NCBI GenBank assembly: GCA_020847975.1
Contig: JADLBD010000018.1
Location: forward strand, 1 to 50,264
Direction of reading: 5' to 3'
From: Bryobacterales bacterium
GTDB taxonomy: Bacteria; Acidobacteriota; Terriglobia; Bryobacterales; Bryobacteraceae
Length of the DNA: 50,264 nt
The notes beneath the pieces are model-generated. The model saw only the letters and a program-made list of their open reading frames with translations. It searched no databases and was not told the DNA's origin. Of the stretch, positions 8,519 through 15,228 are shown one piece after another (the stretch's first letter is position 1; the number at the start of each line of letters is the position of its first letter). Both the position numbers and the translations under genes were made by a program.

Positions 8519-9043
8519 ATGAGCCGCAATCTATCGAGAGAGTCTTTGTCCGTGACTGCTGCCTGCGCGCAGTTGCCATCGCCAATGGAAGTTGACGCGG
8601 AAAACCGCGAATCGCGCCAAGAGCGGAAACAGGCAGTGACGGATGTCCTCAGCATCGGCGCCAATCCGACACTGGCTATCTATCTGGCTGGGCTGTTCGC
8701 AAAGTACGGATGGACCGTCCGGCGCTCGGCGAATCTCGAAGACGCGCGCGCGTATCTCGCGGATCACCGAGCCGCTGTGGTTGTTTGCGACGAGGCTCTG
8801 CCGGACGCCGCCTGGCAGGACGCACTCGGAGCGCTGAAAGCAATTCCGGACGCGCCGATGTTCGTGTTGATTGGCAGCGAAAAGACCCTGCTGGGCGAGG
8901 CGCTGGCTTTGGGTGGCTTCGATGCGGTTATACGGCCGTTGCGCGAAGCGGAGGTAATCTGGACGGTCGCCAGCGCGTGGCACCAGTGGATGAAGCGATT
9001 CGAAGACCTGGACAGCGGAGGCGCGCCATGCTCCGATGCCTGA
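8519..9043 (+). CDS. Degenerate response-regulator receiver protein
   Basis: A 174-residue protein whose second half reads as a CheY-like receiver fold: strand 1 TDVLSIGAN, helix PTLAIYLAGLFAKYG, strand WTVRRS, strand 3 AAVVVCDEALPD, strand 4 APMFVLIGS, helix LLGEALALGGFDAVIRPL. The Asp in VVVCDEALPD is in the phospho-acceptor position. The acidic pair after strand 1 is missing (IGANPT instead of DDD/EDN), and the conserved KP at strand 5 is RP, so ordinary phosphorylation is doubtful. No output domain is present. The start at 8519 is set by AGGGAGGA ending about six bases upstream. It overlaps the next gene by 16 bases. Confidence 0.7.
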   Translation: MSRNLSRESLSVTAACAQLPSPMEVDAENRESRQERKQAVTDVLSIGANPTLAIYLAGLFAKYGWTVRRSANLEDARAYLADHRAAVVVCDEALPDAAWQDALGALKAIPDAPMFVLIGSEKTLLGEALALGGFDAVIRPLREAEVIWTVASAWHQWMKRFEDLDSGGAPCSDA

Positions 9044-9312
9044 GGCCGGGGTGCCCAACGGCCTGCGGTACACGGCACACGCCCAGTTGCGTGGATCGAA
9101 CCCTCCGCCGCGGGCTATTGGCTCTGCTGACGGCTGCAATTCTCATCAGCCTGGCCGCCGGCCTGCTCTCCTTGCGCATGGCGGAGGATCATTCACGGCA
9201 AGTGCCCGAGTCGATGCGAATCGAGCCGGCGGAGAGTGTTCGCCATACCGGGGTGAAGGCCAGCGGGCGCGCGGCCGGCGAAACGGATTACAAGGCAGTG
9301 CCTCTTCCCTGA
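9028..9312 (+). CDS. Small single-pass membrane protein, unknown
   Basis: A short protein of 94 residues that I do not recognise. It has four cysteines in the first 21 residues (LRCLRPGCPTACGTRHTPSC), then one strongly hydrophobic segment (GLLALLTAAILISLAAGLLSL, about 30-50), then a polar tail of some 45 residues. GGAGG lies seven bases before its ATG and the reading frame overlaps the receiver-like gene by 16 bases, which argues for a coupled real gene. The cysteine cluster could bind a metal, but this is only a guess. Could be non-coding if the overlap is chance. Confidence 0.5.
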   Translation: MLRCLRPGCPTACGTRHTPSCVDRTLRRGLLALLTAAILISLAAGLLSLRMAEDHSRQVPESMRIEPAESVRHTGVKASGRAAGETDYKAVPLP

Positions 9313-9360
9313 TGTGGCGGGGCTGGGGTTTTCGCGCCGCGGGCGGCCGGCAGGAAGCCT

Positions 9361-9771
9361 CTAATCGCCGGAGACTCCCGCGGCTTCCGGCTGGTAGAGA
9401 ACGTCGAGAACCTTGAGGCGTCTGATGCCCTTGGGCACGCGCCATTCGATGGTGTCGCCGACGCGGTAGCCGAGCAAGGCGATTCCGATGGGCGCCAGGA
9501 TGGAGATGGTGGTATCCACCCTGGCCTGCGATGGAAATACAAGCCTGTAGACCTTGATGTCGCCGGAATCCAGATCCTTCAGACGCACTTCCGAGTTCAT
9601 AGTCACGACGTCGCGTGGGATCGCTTCCGCCTCGACCACGTCGGCTCGGTCCAGTTCCTGCTCCAGGGTATCGAGATTCTCAGGGTCGGGGCCTCTTCCG
9701 GAGCGGCGGCCTTCGACGAGAAGTCTCAGTTTTTCGAAATCAGCCTCGGTGATGTAGATTCGGTCCCTCAT
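9361..9771 (-). CDS. rnk: Rnk-like nucleoside diphosphate kinase regulator (GreA C-terminal fold)
   Basis: A 136-residue protein of the Rnk family: a short N-terminal coiled coil (ITEADFEKLRLLVEG, then NLDTLEQELDRADVVE) and a GreA/GreB-type FKBP-like C-terminal domain. The diagnostic segment IPRDVVTMNSEVRLKDLDSGD is followed by LAPIGIALLGYRVGDTIEW and the C-terminal VLDVLYQPEAAG. Rnk proteins bind RNA polymerase but lack the long GreA coiled coil, and in gamma-proteobacteria they affect nucleoside-triphosphate pools. The start at 9771 was chosen because GGAGGG lies eight bases ahead and Rnk proteins begin there; an upstream in-frame ATG adds 44 unrelated residues. Confidence 0.9.
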   Translation of the reverse strand: MRDRIYITEADFEKLRLLVEGRRSGRGPDPENLDTLEQELDRADVVEAEAIPRDVVTMNSEVRLKDLDSGDIKVYRLVFPSQARVDTTISILAPIGIALLGYRVGDTIEWRVPKGIRRLKVLDVLYQPEAAGVSGD

Positions 9772-10019
9772 GTCAGCCCTCCAGGTGAAATCGCACACAA
9801 TTGTGCTTCGATGATAGATGAGAGCAATTGGCGTGCCACGCGGCCGTGGGAAGAAGTTGAGGAATTCGCGTCCGAAGTCCTCCAACGGTGCCCGAAAACG
9901 CACACATCTGGCTGCTTAGGTCCACCCCTTCACCGCCTCGTACCGCGCGGAGCGCGTGGATCTCCCGGAACACATATGGCTTCAGGATTGCTTCCGGTTG
10001 AGTGAGGCAAGAACACGAG

Positions 10020-10445
10020 ATGACCGGGGAATCATCGCTGGTGACGTTCGGTGTGGTCGAACCGCATCTGGCCACGCTTCGCCTGGTGCGGCTGGCGCTG
10101 TCCCAACAGGGCCTGCGCGTTCCGGCGGAACTGGACGTCGCAACGCGTATCAAGCAGGAACTCGGAGCGGGCCTGGCGCCCTGCGTCGTACTTTATGTGG
10201 ATGATCCAGCGCTGCTGCTGGAGGCCGTTATTTTTCATAAGGGCGCCGCGCTGCTGGTTCCACTGCCGGTCGTTGTCTCAGGTAACAGCCGCCACACCGC
10301 GATATTCGTGCGCGGCATCGAGGCGCGGCTGGCGGGAGACCTCCCGGCCTGTGTGCGAGAGCCCTTGCTGAATCTCCACGCACGAATCGTCCGCGCCGTT
10401 GAGACGATTGCGGAACGCGAAGGCTCCCATCTGATCGCCGGCTAG
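10020..10445 (+). CDS. DUF302-domain protein
   Basis: A 141-residue protein resembling the DUF302 family. A strand-helix start (TLRLVRLALSQQGLRVPAELDV) runs into ATRIKQELGAGLAPCVVLYVDDPALLLEAV and LLVPLPVVV, the usual order of that alpha/beta fold (about residues 15-105). A basic C-terminal helix follows. The function of DUF302 proteins is unsettled; some lie near sulfur or copper redox genes. A GTG at 10002 is an alternative start, and neither start has a strong Shine-Dalgarno sequence. Its end overlaps the convergent DUF6448 gene by four bases. Confidence 0.7.
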   Translation: MTGESSLVTFGVVEPHLATLRLVRLALSQQGLRVPAELDVATRIKQELGAGLAPCVVLYVDDPALLLEAVIFHKGAALLVPLPVVVSGNSRHTAIFVRGIEARLAGDLPACVREPLLNLHARIVRAVETIAEREGSHLIAG

Positions 10446-11071
10446 TGCGCCGCGTGCTTGCCCGTATCATGGGAGCGTTCCAGATGTGGATCGCCGCCGC
10501 GCTGAATCGCATCATGAAGCCCTTCGGCGTAGTGGATGAACTCGACGTACGCCTTGACATATTCGCGCCCCGCGTCCGTGTCGCCGCTGGCGAAACCCTT
10601 CCGTGCCCGGACCTGCTGGAACCGGTCCCGTGCGCCCTTTGCGGCAGCTTCGGACAGCAGCTTCACCAGATCGTCGACGGAACCGCTCTCGATGGCCTTA
10701 TCCGCGGATACAATCGCCAATCCCGGATCACGACCGGCCGGCTTCAGACCGGTATACGGTTCTCCCTCCCCGGCCCGATGGATGCGGACTACCGTCTCAT
10801 AGAAGTAATGGTCCGCGAGTTCCCGGGCTTGGGAATTCAGCTTACGGACCGCTTGTGTTTGAGTGAATGCCTGCGTGACCGCGGCTTCGTCCTCTTTTTG
10901 AACCCAGGCAAGGACAAGACGAACATCGCCCGCCTCCAGGGCTCCTCGAGCCGCTTTCACGACGGGCCCGTCCATTCCATCGCAATGAGCGACGGCACGT
11001 TGGGTTGCAAAGAATCCACCGAGCAGCAACGCTGCAATCACCGGCAACCTGACCATCTGTACCTTCTTCAT
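10442..11071 (-). CDS. Exported DUF6448-like protein
   Basis: A secreted or periplasmic protein of 209 residues. The N-terminus is a signal peptide (IAALLLGGFFATQRAVA) directly followed by HCDGMDGPVVKAARGALE. That HCD-x-DGPVV start is what marks this small uncharacterised family. The rest is almost all helical, with histidines and acidic residues near HYFYETVVRIHRAGEGEPYTGLKP and EFIHYAEGLHDAI. The exposed N-terminal HCD could bind a metal or haem (inference). The ATG at 11056 is an alternative start with AAGAAGG before it. The ferredoxin and methyltransferase genes lie upstream on the same strand, so it may belong to their transcript. Confidence 0.7.
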   Translation of the reverse strand: MKKVQMVRLPVIAALLLGGFFATQRAVAHCDGMDGPVVKAARGALEAGDVRLVLAWVQKEDEAAVTQAFTQTQAVRKLNSQARELADHYFYETVVRIHRAGEGEPYTGLKPAGRDPGLAIVSADKAIESGSVDDLVKLLSEAAAKGARDRFQQVRARKGFASGDTDAGREYVKAYVEFIHYAEGLHDAIQRGGDPHLERSHDTGKHAAH

Positions 11072-11129
11072 GATCTTATGTTCTCATCTATGACGAGTTG
11101 GATGATGCGCACAGGGCAAGTCCGTGTTC

Positions 11130-11399
11130 TTACCGTCCACACTTCCGGTAATGCTCCGCGTTGATCTCAGCGTAGGCAGCCCACTTCTCAGGGAGATTAT
11201 CAATGGAGAAGATGGCGGAAACCGGACAGACCGGAACGCACGCGCCGCAATCGATGCATTCCTGCGGATCGATATAGAGCTGAGTCGCCGATTCGAAGTC
11301 CGCCTCGTCCTTGCGCGGATGAATGCAATCCACCGGGCAGGCGTCGACACATGCCGTGTCTTTCACTCCGATGCAAGGTTCTGCAATAACGTAAGCCAT
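11130..11399 (-). CDS. fdxA: FdxA-type seven-iron ferredoxin
   Basis: Small electron carrier of 89 residues. Cysteines at 9, 17, 21, 25 and 48, 51, 54, 58 fit a [3Fe-4S]/[4Fe-4S] ferredoxin: EPCIGVKDTACVDACPVDC, then CIDCGACVPVCPVSAI. The position where an eight-iron protein has the second cysteine of the first motif is valine (CIGV), as in Thermus-type FdxA. The tail NLPEKWAAYAEINAEHY is also family-like. AGGAGA lies six bases before the ATG. It sits 84 bases downstream of the methyltransferase gene, on the strand served by an NsrR-like operator at 12.45 kb, so expression may respond to nitric oxide or iron-sulfur stress (inference). Confidence 0.92.
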   Translation of the reverse strand: MAYVIAEPCIGVKDTACVDACPVDCIHPRKDEADFESATQLYIDPQECIDCGACVPVCPVSAIFSIDNLPEKWAAYAEINAEHYRKCGR

Positions 11400-11483
11400 G
11401 ATTTCTCCTTATCTCTGTGCCGGCCCTCGGTGTCCATCATTCCCAGATCCAACAGGGACCGGCGCGAATATGCTGGCGGCGTA

Positions 11484-12302
11484 TCACTCCTTCACACACA
11501 CGAAGGCGATAGCCTCCAGGTGCCGGCGGTATTTCCGGAAGAGACGGCGCATCCTGATGACACGCTGCCGCGCATCCGGCTTGCGCAGCACGTTGAACGC
11601 GAAACGGAGAGCGCCGAAGAACCCCTCGTCCCGCACCACTCGCCGCGCCTCGAGCAGGCGCATTGGCGCCCGTCCTTCCCACACGACACGGAATCCGGCG
11701 CACTCGAGCAGGTTCCGCCATTCCGCGGCGACAAGCGGCTGGACGCCGACGTGGATGTTCAAGGACAGAGCCCGCTGCATTTCGCGGCGCATCTCGCCGC
11801 CGGCGTCGTCGGGCACAATGCAAAGTTCGTGAATGCCGTACCTGCCGCCGCGCCGTAGAAGCCGGCACGCCTCGGTGAGAATCCTCATCTTGACCTGCGT
11901 GGTCTGCATCGTGAGCATGGCTTCCCCATACACGACTGAGAATGCCTCTGATGCCAGCCCCGTGCGTTCCGCGTTTCCACACAGACAACGTACCGGCGCG
12001 CCGCCGAGGGATCCGGCGAGTCTGCCGGCGGCTCCTTCGTCCTGTTCCACAGCCGTATAGCTCTGGGGTTGCCGCTGGAGCGTTAATCTCGCGGTCACAC
12101 CAAGACCTGGAGCGAGTTCCAGGACATCGTCGCGCTGGCCCACGCTGAGTTGATCCAGCAGGCGCGTTGTCAATTCCAGCCCGCCTGGCCGCAGCACTCG
12201 CTTGCCGAGGCGCGCGAGCAGCCAGTGGCCGGGCATTTTCTCCGTCGATATATTCCGCGGCGCGCCAACTTGCGGCGTGTCGTGTGTGCTTGTGAGCTGC
12301 AC
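11484..12302 (-). CDS. Class I SAM-dependent methyltransferase
   Basis: A 272-residue protein with a Rossmann methyltransferase core: motif I DVLELAPGLGVTARLTL (about residues 59-75), YTAVEQDEGAAGRL as the acidic loop after strand 2, RCLCGNAERTGLASEAFSVVYGEAML (motifs II-III) and the post-core LLRRGGRYGIHELCI. The C-terminal third is basic (RRVIRMRRLFRKYRRHLEAI). GTG is the start, with GGAGG six bases upstream. A strong minus-strand promoter overlapped by an NsrR-like palindrome lies about 150 bases upstream. The acceptor is unknown; small molecule or quinone-like lipids are both possible. Confidence 0.83.
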   Translation of the reverse strand: MQLTSTHDTPQVGAPRNISTEKMPGHWLLARLGKRVLRPGGLELTTRLLDQLSVGQRDDVLELAPGLGVTARLTLQRQPQSYTAVEQDEGAAGRLAGSLGGAPVRCLCGNAERTGLASEAFSVVYGEAMLTMQTTQVKMRILTEACRLLRRGGRYGIHELCIVPDDAGGEMRREMQRALSLNIHVGVQPLVAAEWRNLLECAGFRVVWEGRAPMRLLEARRVVRDEGFFGALRFAFNVLRKPDARQRVIRMRRLFRKYRRHLEAIAFVCVKE

Positions 12303-12599
12303 CTTTGCCTCCTACCGCCGGTCTTTGCACGCTGCCTGGCGTGAGATCCCTCAACCAAAGATCAACCGCGGCTTCGATTCCTCAAGACCGCGCGCTGCGC
12401 AAATTGGACTATCTGCTAGCTTGCGGAGCGGGCGATCATGTACGCCTCTAAAAGATGTATAACAAATGTATCTTTTAGTGTCAAGCGAATTTCCGGAACA
12501 GCGGGGAGATCCTTCTTTGCGAACATGCCGCTGCGGTCGAAGGACTTCGAGAGGCGCGGCTCACGCCCGGTACCGGAAGAGGCGAGAGTTGCGCGATGG
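12303..12599. other. Regulatory intergenic region upstream of methyltransferase
   Basis: About 300 bases between the ECF sigma gene end and the methyltransferase start. It has no gene of its own. It contains the promoter/operator block annotated at 12449-12484. The predicted 5' leader of the methyltransferase mRNA is therefore about 145 bases, long enough to hold further control. Confidence 0.6.
12449..12484 (-). promoter_or_regulatory. Minus-strand promoter overlapped by NsrR-like operator
   Basis: On the minus strand TTGACA (12484-12479), a 17-base spacer and TATACA (12461-12456) form a near-consensus sigma-70 promoter reading toward the methyltransferase. Across its spacer and -10 lies a palindrome with outer arms TAAAAGAT and ATCTTTTA (12449-12477). 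Its centre, 12452-12474, has the 11-1-11 form of the NsrR consensus (AAGATGTATAA, C, AAATGTATCTT). A 22-base block, 12464-12485, recurs 19/22 identical at 16751-16772 next to the Rrf2 gene. Confidence 0.8.
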
Positions 12600-13271
12600 C
12601 TATTCGCTTCGGCCGGCGGATAGAACCTGAATCCGCGCCATGACGGCCGCGGTCATGGCATCGCATCTCCGCGCACCGTAGGAGAACGAGCGGCCCAACT
12701 CGCTACCAATGACCCGTTCCAGCCGCCGCCGCAGGAGCATACGAGCGCGATGCAGGCGGGTCTTGACTGTCTCCTCTGTGATGCCCAGACACTCGGCCGT
12801 CTCGGCGCCGGAGAGTTCTTCCACATCCCGAAGGACGAACACGGCGCGGTAGATTGGCGGAAGCTTTTCCACAGCATGTTCGATTGCCGCGCGAACCCGC
12901 AAGTCATGGACGGTCCGCTCGGGGTTGTCATGGCTTTTCATCGTGTCCGGAAACTCCTCCTGGCGCTTGCGGCGCCGGAGGCGCCCGAGCGCTTCATGGA
13001 CGGCGATTTTCGTGAGCCAGGTCGAGAACCTGGCCTCACCGGCGAACTGGTCGAGCCTTACGAATGCACGGACGTAGGCTTCCTGCATCGCGTCTTCGGC
13101 CTCTTCCTCGTCCTTTAGAATCGCCTTCGTAGCGCGATAGAGACGCTGGTTGTGGCGCCGGACAAGCAGTTCGAAAAGCGGGACTTCGCCGCTCAGCACT
13201 CGGGCTACGATGTCCTCGTCGGATAACGCGGACGTAGCCTCCGCCAGCACATTCCTTGAATCCACGCTCAT
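12600..13271 (-). CDS. ECF-type RNA polymerase sigma factor
   Basis: An extracytoplasmic-function sigma factor of 223 residues. Region 2 spans FELLVRRHNQRLYRATKAIL to EDAMQEAYVRAFVRLDQF and FSTWLTKIAVHEAL (about residues 33-105). Region 4 is LPPIYRAVFVLRDVEELSGAETAECLGITEETVKTRLHRARMLLRRRL (about 140-190). The C-terminal tail with YGARRCDAMTAAVMARI resembles the cysteine-containing tail of a common subgroup that lacks a neighbouring anti-sigma gene, and none is seen here. It is divergent from the DoxX-cytochrome pair. The shared 107-base gap has a direct repeat that could be its target. Confidence 0.93.
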   Translation of the reverse strand: MSVDSRNVLAEATSALSDEDIVARVLSGEVPLFELLVRRHNQRLYRATKAILKDEEEAEDAMQEAYVRAFVRLDQFAGEARFSTWLTKIAVHEALGRLRRRKRQEEFPDTMKSHDNPERTVHDLRVRAAIEHAVEKLPPIYRAVFVLRDVEELSGAETAECLGITEETVKTRLHRARMLLRRRLERVIGSELGRSFSYGARRCDAMTAAVMARIQVLSAGRSE

Positions 13272-13306
13272 ACTTCAATTGAGTCGCGCGGGATCAAAAG
13301 GTTCCC

Positions 13307-13326
13307 GGAAATAATCGGGAAATAAT
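13307..13326 (+). repeat. Tandem GGAAATAAT repeat in ECF-DoxX divergent promoter
   Basis: GGAAATAAT occurs at 13307-13315 and again at 13318-13326, 11 bases (one helical turn) apart, in the 107-base gap between the divergent sigma-factor and DoxX genes. The GGAA start is like the -35 element read by many ECF sigma factors, and GTC follows nearby (13330). It may be the recognition site or a regulator-binding repeat. There is no further evidence. Confidence 0.45.
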
Positions 13327-13378
13327 TCTGTCACTTCAGGGCGGCGCCGGACTCCGTTGGGGCGGAGGTCTTCAACTC

Positions 13379-13801
13379 ATGACGAATTCAGCGATCGATC
13401 GAATCTGGTGGCCGCTCCGGCTGACATACGGGGTGGTCGCTTTGGCCGCCGGCTGCGATAAGTTTCTCAATCTATTAGCGAACTGGGAGAGGTATGTCTC
13501 TCCGTGGGCTGCCTCGCTTGTGCCTGGAGGCGCCGCCGCGCTGATGCATGCCGTGGGCATCATCGAAATGGCTGTGGGCATTCTCATCCTGACCCGCCGG
13601 ACCAGGCTGGGAGCTTATCTCGCGTCCGCATGGCTGCTGGCGGTTGCATTCAATCTCTTGACGGCCGGCTTTCTGGACACGGCGGTGCGCGACATCGCAA
13701 TGTCCGTCGGCGCATGGACGCTTGCGCGGATCACGGAACTGCGCGAACCGGTTTCGGAGCGTATGGAAGTTGCCGCGCACTCTGCCGGTGCGGGCGCATA
13801 G
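13379..13801 (+). CDS. DoxX-like integral membrane protein
   Basis: A four-helix membrane protein of 140 residues, of the DoxX/DoxD-like type. Hydrophobic segments are about LRLTYGVVALAAGCDKFLNLL, AALMHAVGIIEMAVGILILT, LGAYLASAWLLAVAFNLLTAGF and DIAMSVGAWTLARIT. The GCDKFLNL region after helix 1 and the GIIEMAVGILI helix are the recognisable family parts. GGAGG lies about 11 bases before the ATG. Eleven bases separate its stop from the cytochrome gene, so the two are co-transcribed. DoxX relatives have been linked to quinone or thiol redox reactions; the role here is unproven. Confidence 0.82.
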   Translation: MTNSAIDRIWWPLRLTYGVVALAAGCDKFLNLLANWERYVSPWAASLVPGGAAALMHAVGIIEMAVGILILTRRTRLGAYLASAWLLAVAFNLLTAGFLDTAVRDIAMSVGAWTLARITELREPVSERMEVAAHSAGAGA

Positions 13802-13812
13802 GAGGTCAAGCG

Positions 13813-15162
13813 ATGGATAGGAAACGACAATTTCTGATCGCGGCTATGGCCGCGGCGGTTGTAGCCGGGGGCACTCTGCTCCCGGCCGGGGGCGAGGATC
13901 GCAATGAAAAGCTGAAGGGAAATGACGCCAACATCCGCGATCACGCCGCCCTATTGGTCCGGGAGGGACGGGAAATCTTCCGGTTCGATACTTTCGGCAG
14001 CGAAGCATTTTGGGGCGGCGCCCTGCGCCTGCATGAAGCCATTGCCGGGGCCGCGAACGGGGGCATAGGACCCGGCGTCGGTCCCCGCGCGGCGCTGTCT
14101 TTGGGCCTTAAGGTGGATGCCGATGCCCTCCCGCCGGATCTGGTCGCAAGCGTGAAAGCCGGCGCCATCAACCTGGATGACCCGGCAGTCACCCTCGCGT
14201 TACTGAAGTTGGACGCGGTCGTCGGCGTGAAGGGACTCTTCGACACGGAAGGCAAGTTGCGCTCAGTCGGTATCCAATGTGCCCTCTGCCACTCGACGGT
14301 CGACAAGTCCTTTGAGACCGCCGCAATACCGGCGGGCAACATCGGCAAAAGACTGGACGGATGGCCGGCGCGACAGCTCAACGTGGGCGCGATCATCGCG
14401 TCCGCCCCCACCGTGAAGCCGCTGGCGGATTTGCTCGGCGTGGATGAAGCTGCGGTAAGGCGAGTGGTTCTGAGTTGGGGACCCGGCAAGTTCGATGCCT
14501 CCCTGATTCTGGACGGCAAGGCCTTTCGTCCCGACGGAAAGCCGGGCGCGGTTCTGATCCCCGCGGCGTACGGTTTGGCGGGTGTCAGTCAGCACACCTA
14601 CACCGGATGGGGCGGCGTTTCCCACTGGAATGCCCTGGTGGCGAATCTGGAGATGGGCGGTAGCGGAACGTTCTGGGACCCCCGCCTGAACGATAGTTCC
14701 CGCTTTCCCATCGCCGCAAAAGCAGGATTTGGGAACCGCCGGGCGGAGAAGGATCTCATCACCGGAAAGCTTGCCGCGTTACAGTTGTACCAACTGGCCA
14801 TTCCCGCACCTGGCGGCGAAAGGTCCCCCTTCGATTTTGGCGCACGGAGGGGGGAGGAGTTGTTCAATGGCAAAGCACGCTGCTCGAGCTGCCATGTTCC
14901 GCCGCTCTACACGGAACCCGGCTGGAATATGCACACTCCGGAAGAGATTGGGATCGATGCATTCCAGGCTCAACGGTCACCCGACGGGCGCTACAGGACA
15001 ACACCGCTCGGGGGACTCTCGACGCGTCAGGAGGGGGGGTTTTATCATGATGGCCGTTTCGGAACGTTGCGCGACGTCGTCGATCACTACGATCGTCACC
15101 TGAAGCTTGGCCTGTCAGAGCAGGAGATCACGGATCTTATTGCCTTCCTGCGGACGCTATGA
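13813..15162 (+). CDS. Exported di-haem cytochrome c, peroxidase-like
   Basis: A periplasmic protein of 449 residues with a signal peptide (FLIAAMAAAVVAGGTLLPAGG). Two c-type haem sites are seen: CALCH at 156-160 and CSSCH at 357-361. The second half has the layout of cytochrome c peroxidase/MauG relatives (RRGEELFNGKARCSSCHVPPLYT, then TTPLGGLSTRQEGGFYHDGRFGTLRDVVDHYD and LSEQEITDLIAFLRTL). The first half is not the normal peroxidase domain, so the activity may differ from hydrogen-peroxide reduction. GGAGG sits seven bases before the ATG. The operon partner is the DoxX-like gene, and the divergent ECF factor is a likely regulator (inference). Confidence 0.88.
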   Translation: MDRKRQFLIAAMAAAVVAGGTLLPAGGEDRNEKLKGNDANIRDHAALLVREGREIFRFDTFGSEAFWGGALRLHEAIAGAANGGIGPGVGPRAALSLGLKVDADALPPDLVASVKAGAINLDDPAVTLALLKLDAVVGVKGLFDTEGKLRSVGIQCALCHSTVDKSFETAAIPAGNIGKRLDGWPARQLNVGAIIASAPTVKPLADLLGVDEAAVRRVVLSWGPGKFDASLILDGKAFRPDGKPGAVLIPAAYGLAGVSQHTYTGWGGVSHWNALVANLEMGGSGTFWDPRLNDSSRFPIAAKAGFGNRRAEKDLITGKLAALQLYQLAIPAPGGERSPFDFGARRGEELFNGKARCSSCHVPPLYTEPGWNMHTPEEIGIDAFQAQRSPDGRYRTTPLGGLSTRQEGGFYHDGRFGTLRDVVDHYDRHLKLGLSEQEITDLIAFLRTL

Positions 15163-15228
15163 CACAGGGCACGGGACTCCGGCAGTTATCGGGAAAAGGC
15201 GCTTCCTCGTCATGTGGGACCGCGCCGG

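Noticed and set aside
12380..12406. tRNA-like T-arm (GGCTTCGATTCCTC)
   Set aside because: The flanking arms do not pair and no acceptor or anticodon stem can be drawn.
13504..13812. Upstream extension of the cytochrome c frame through the DoxX gene
   Set aside because: It shadows the DoxX gene; GGAGG and a signal peptide place the true start at 13813.
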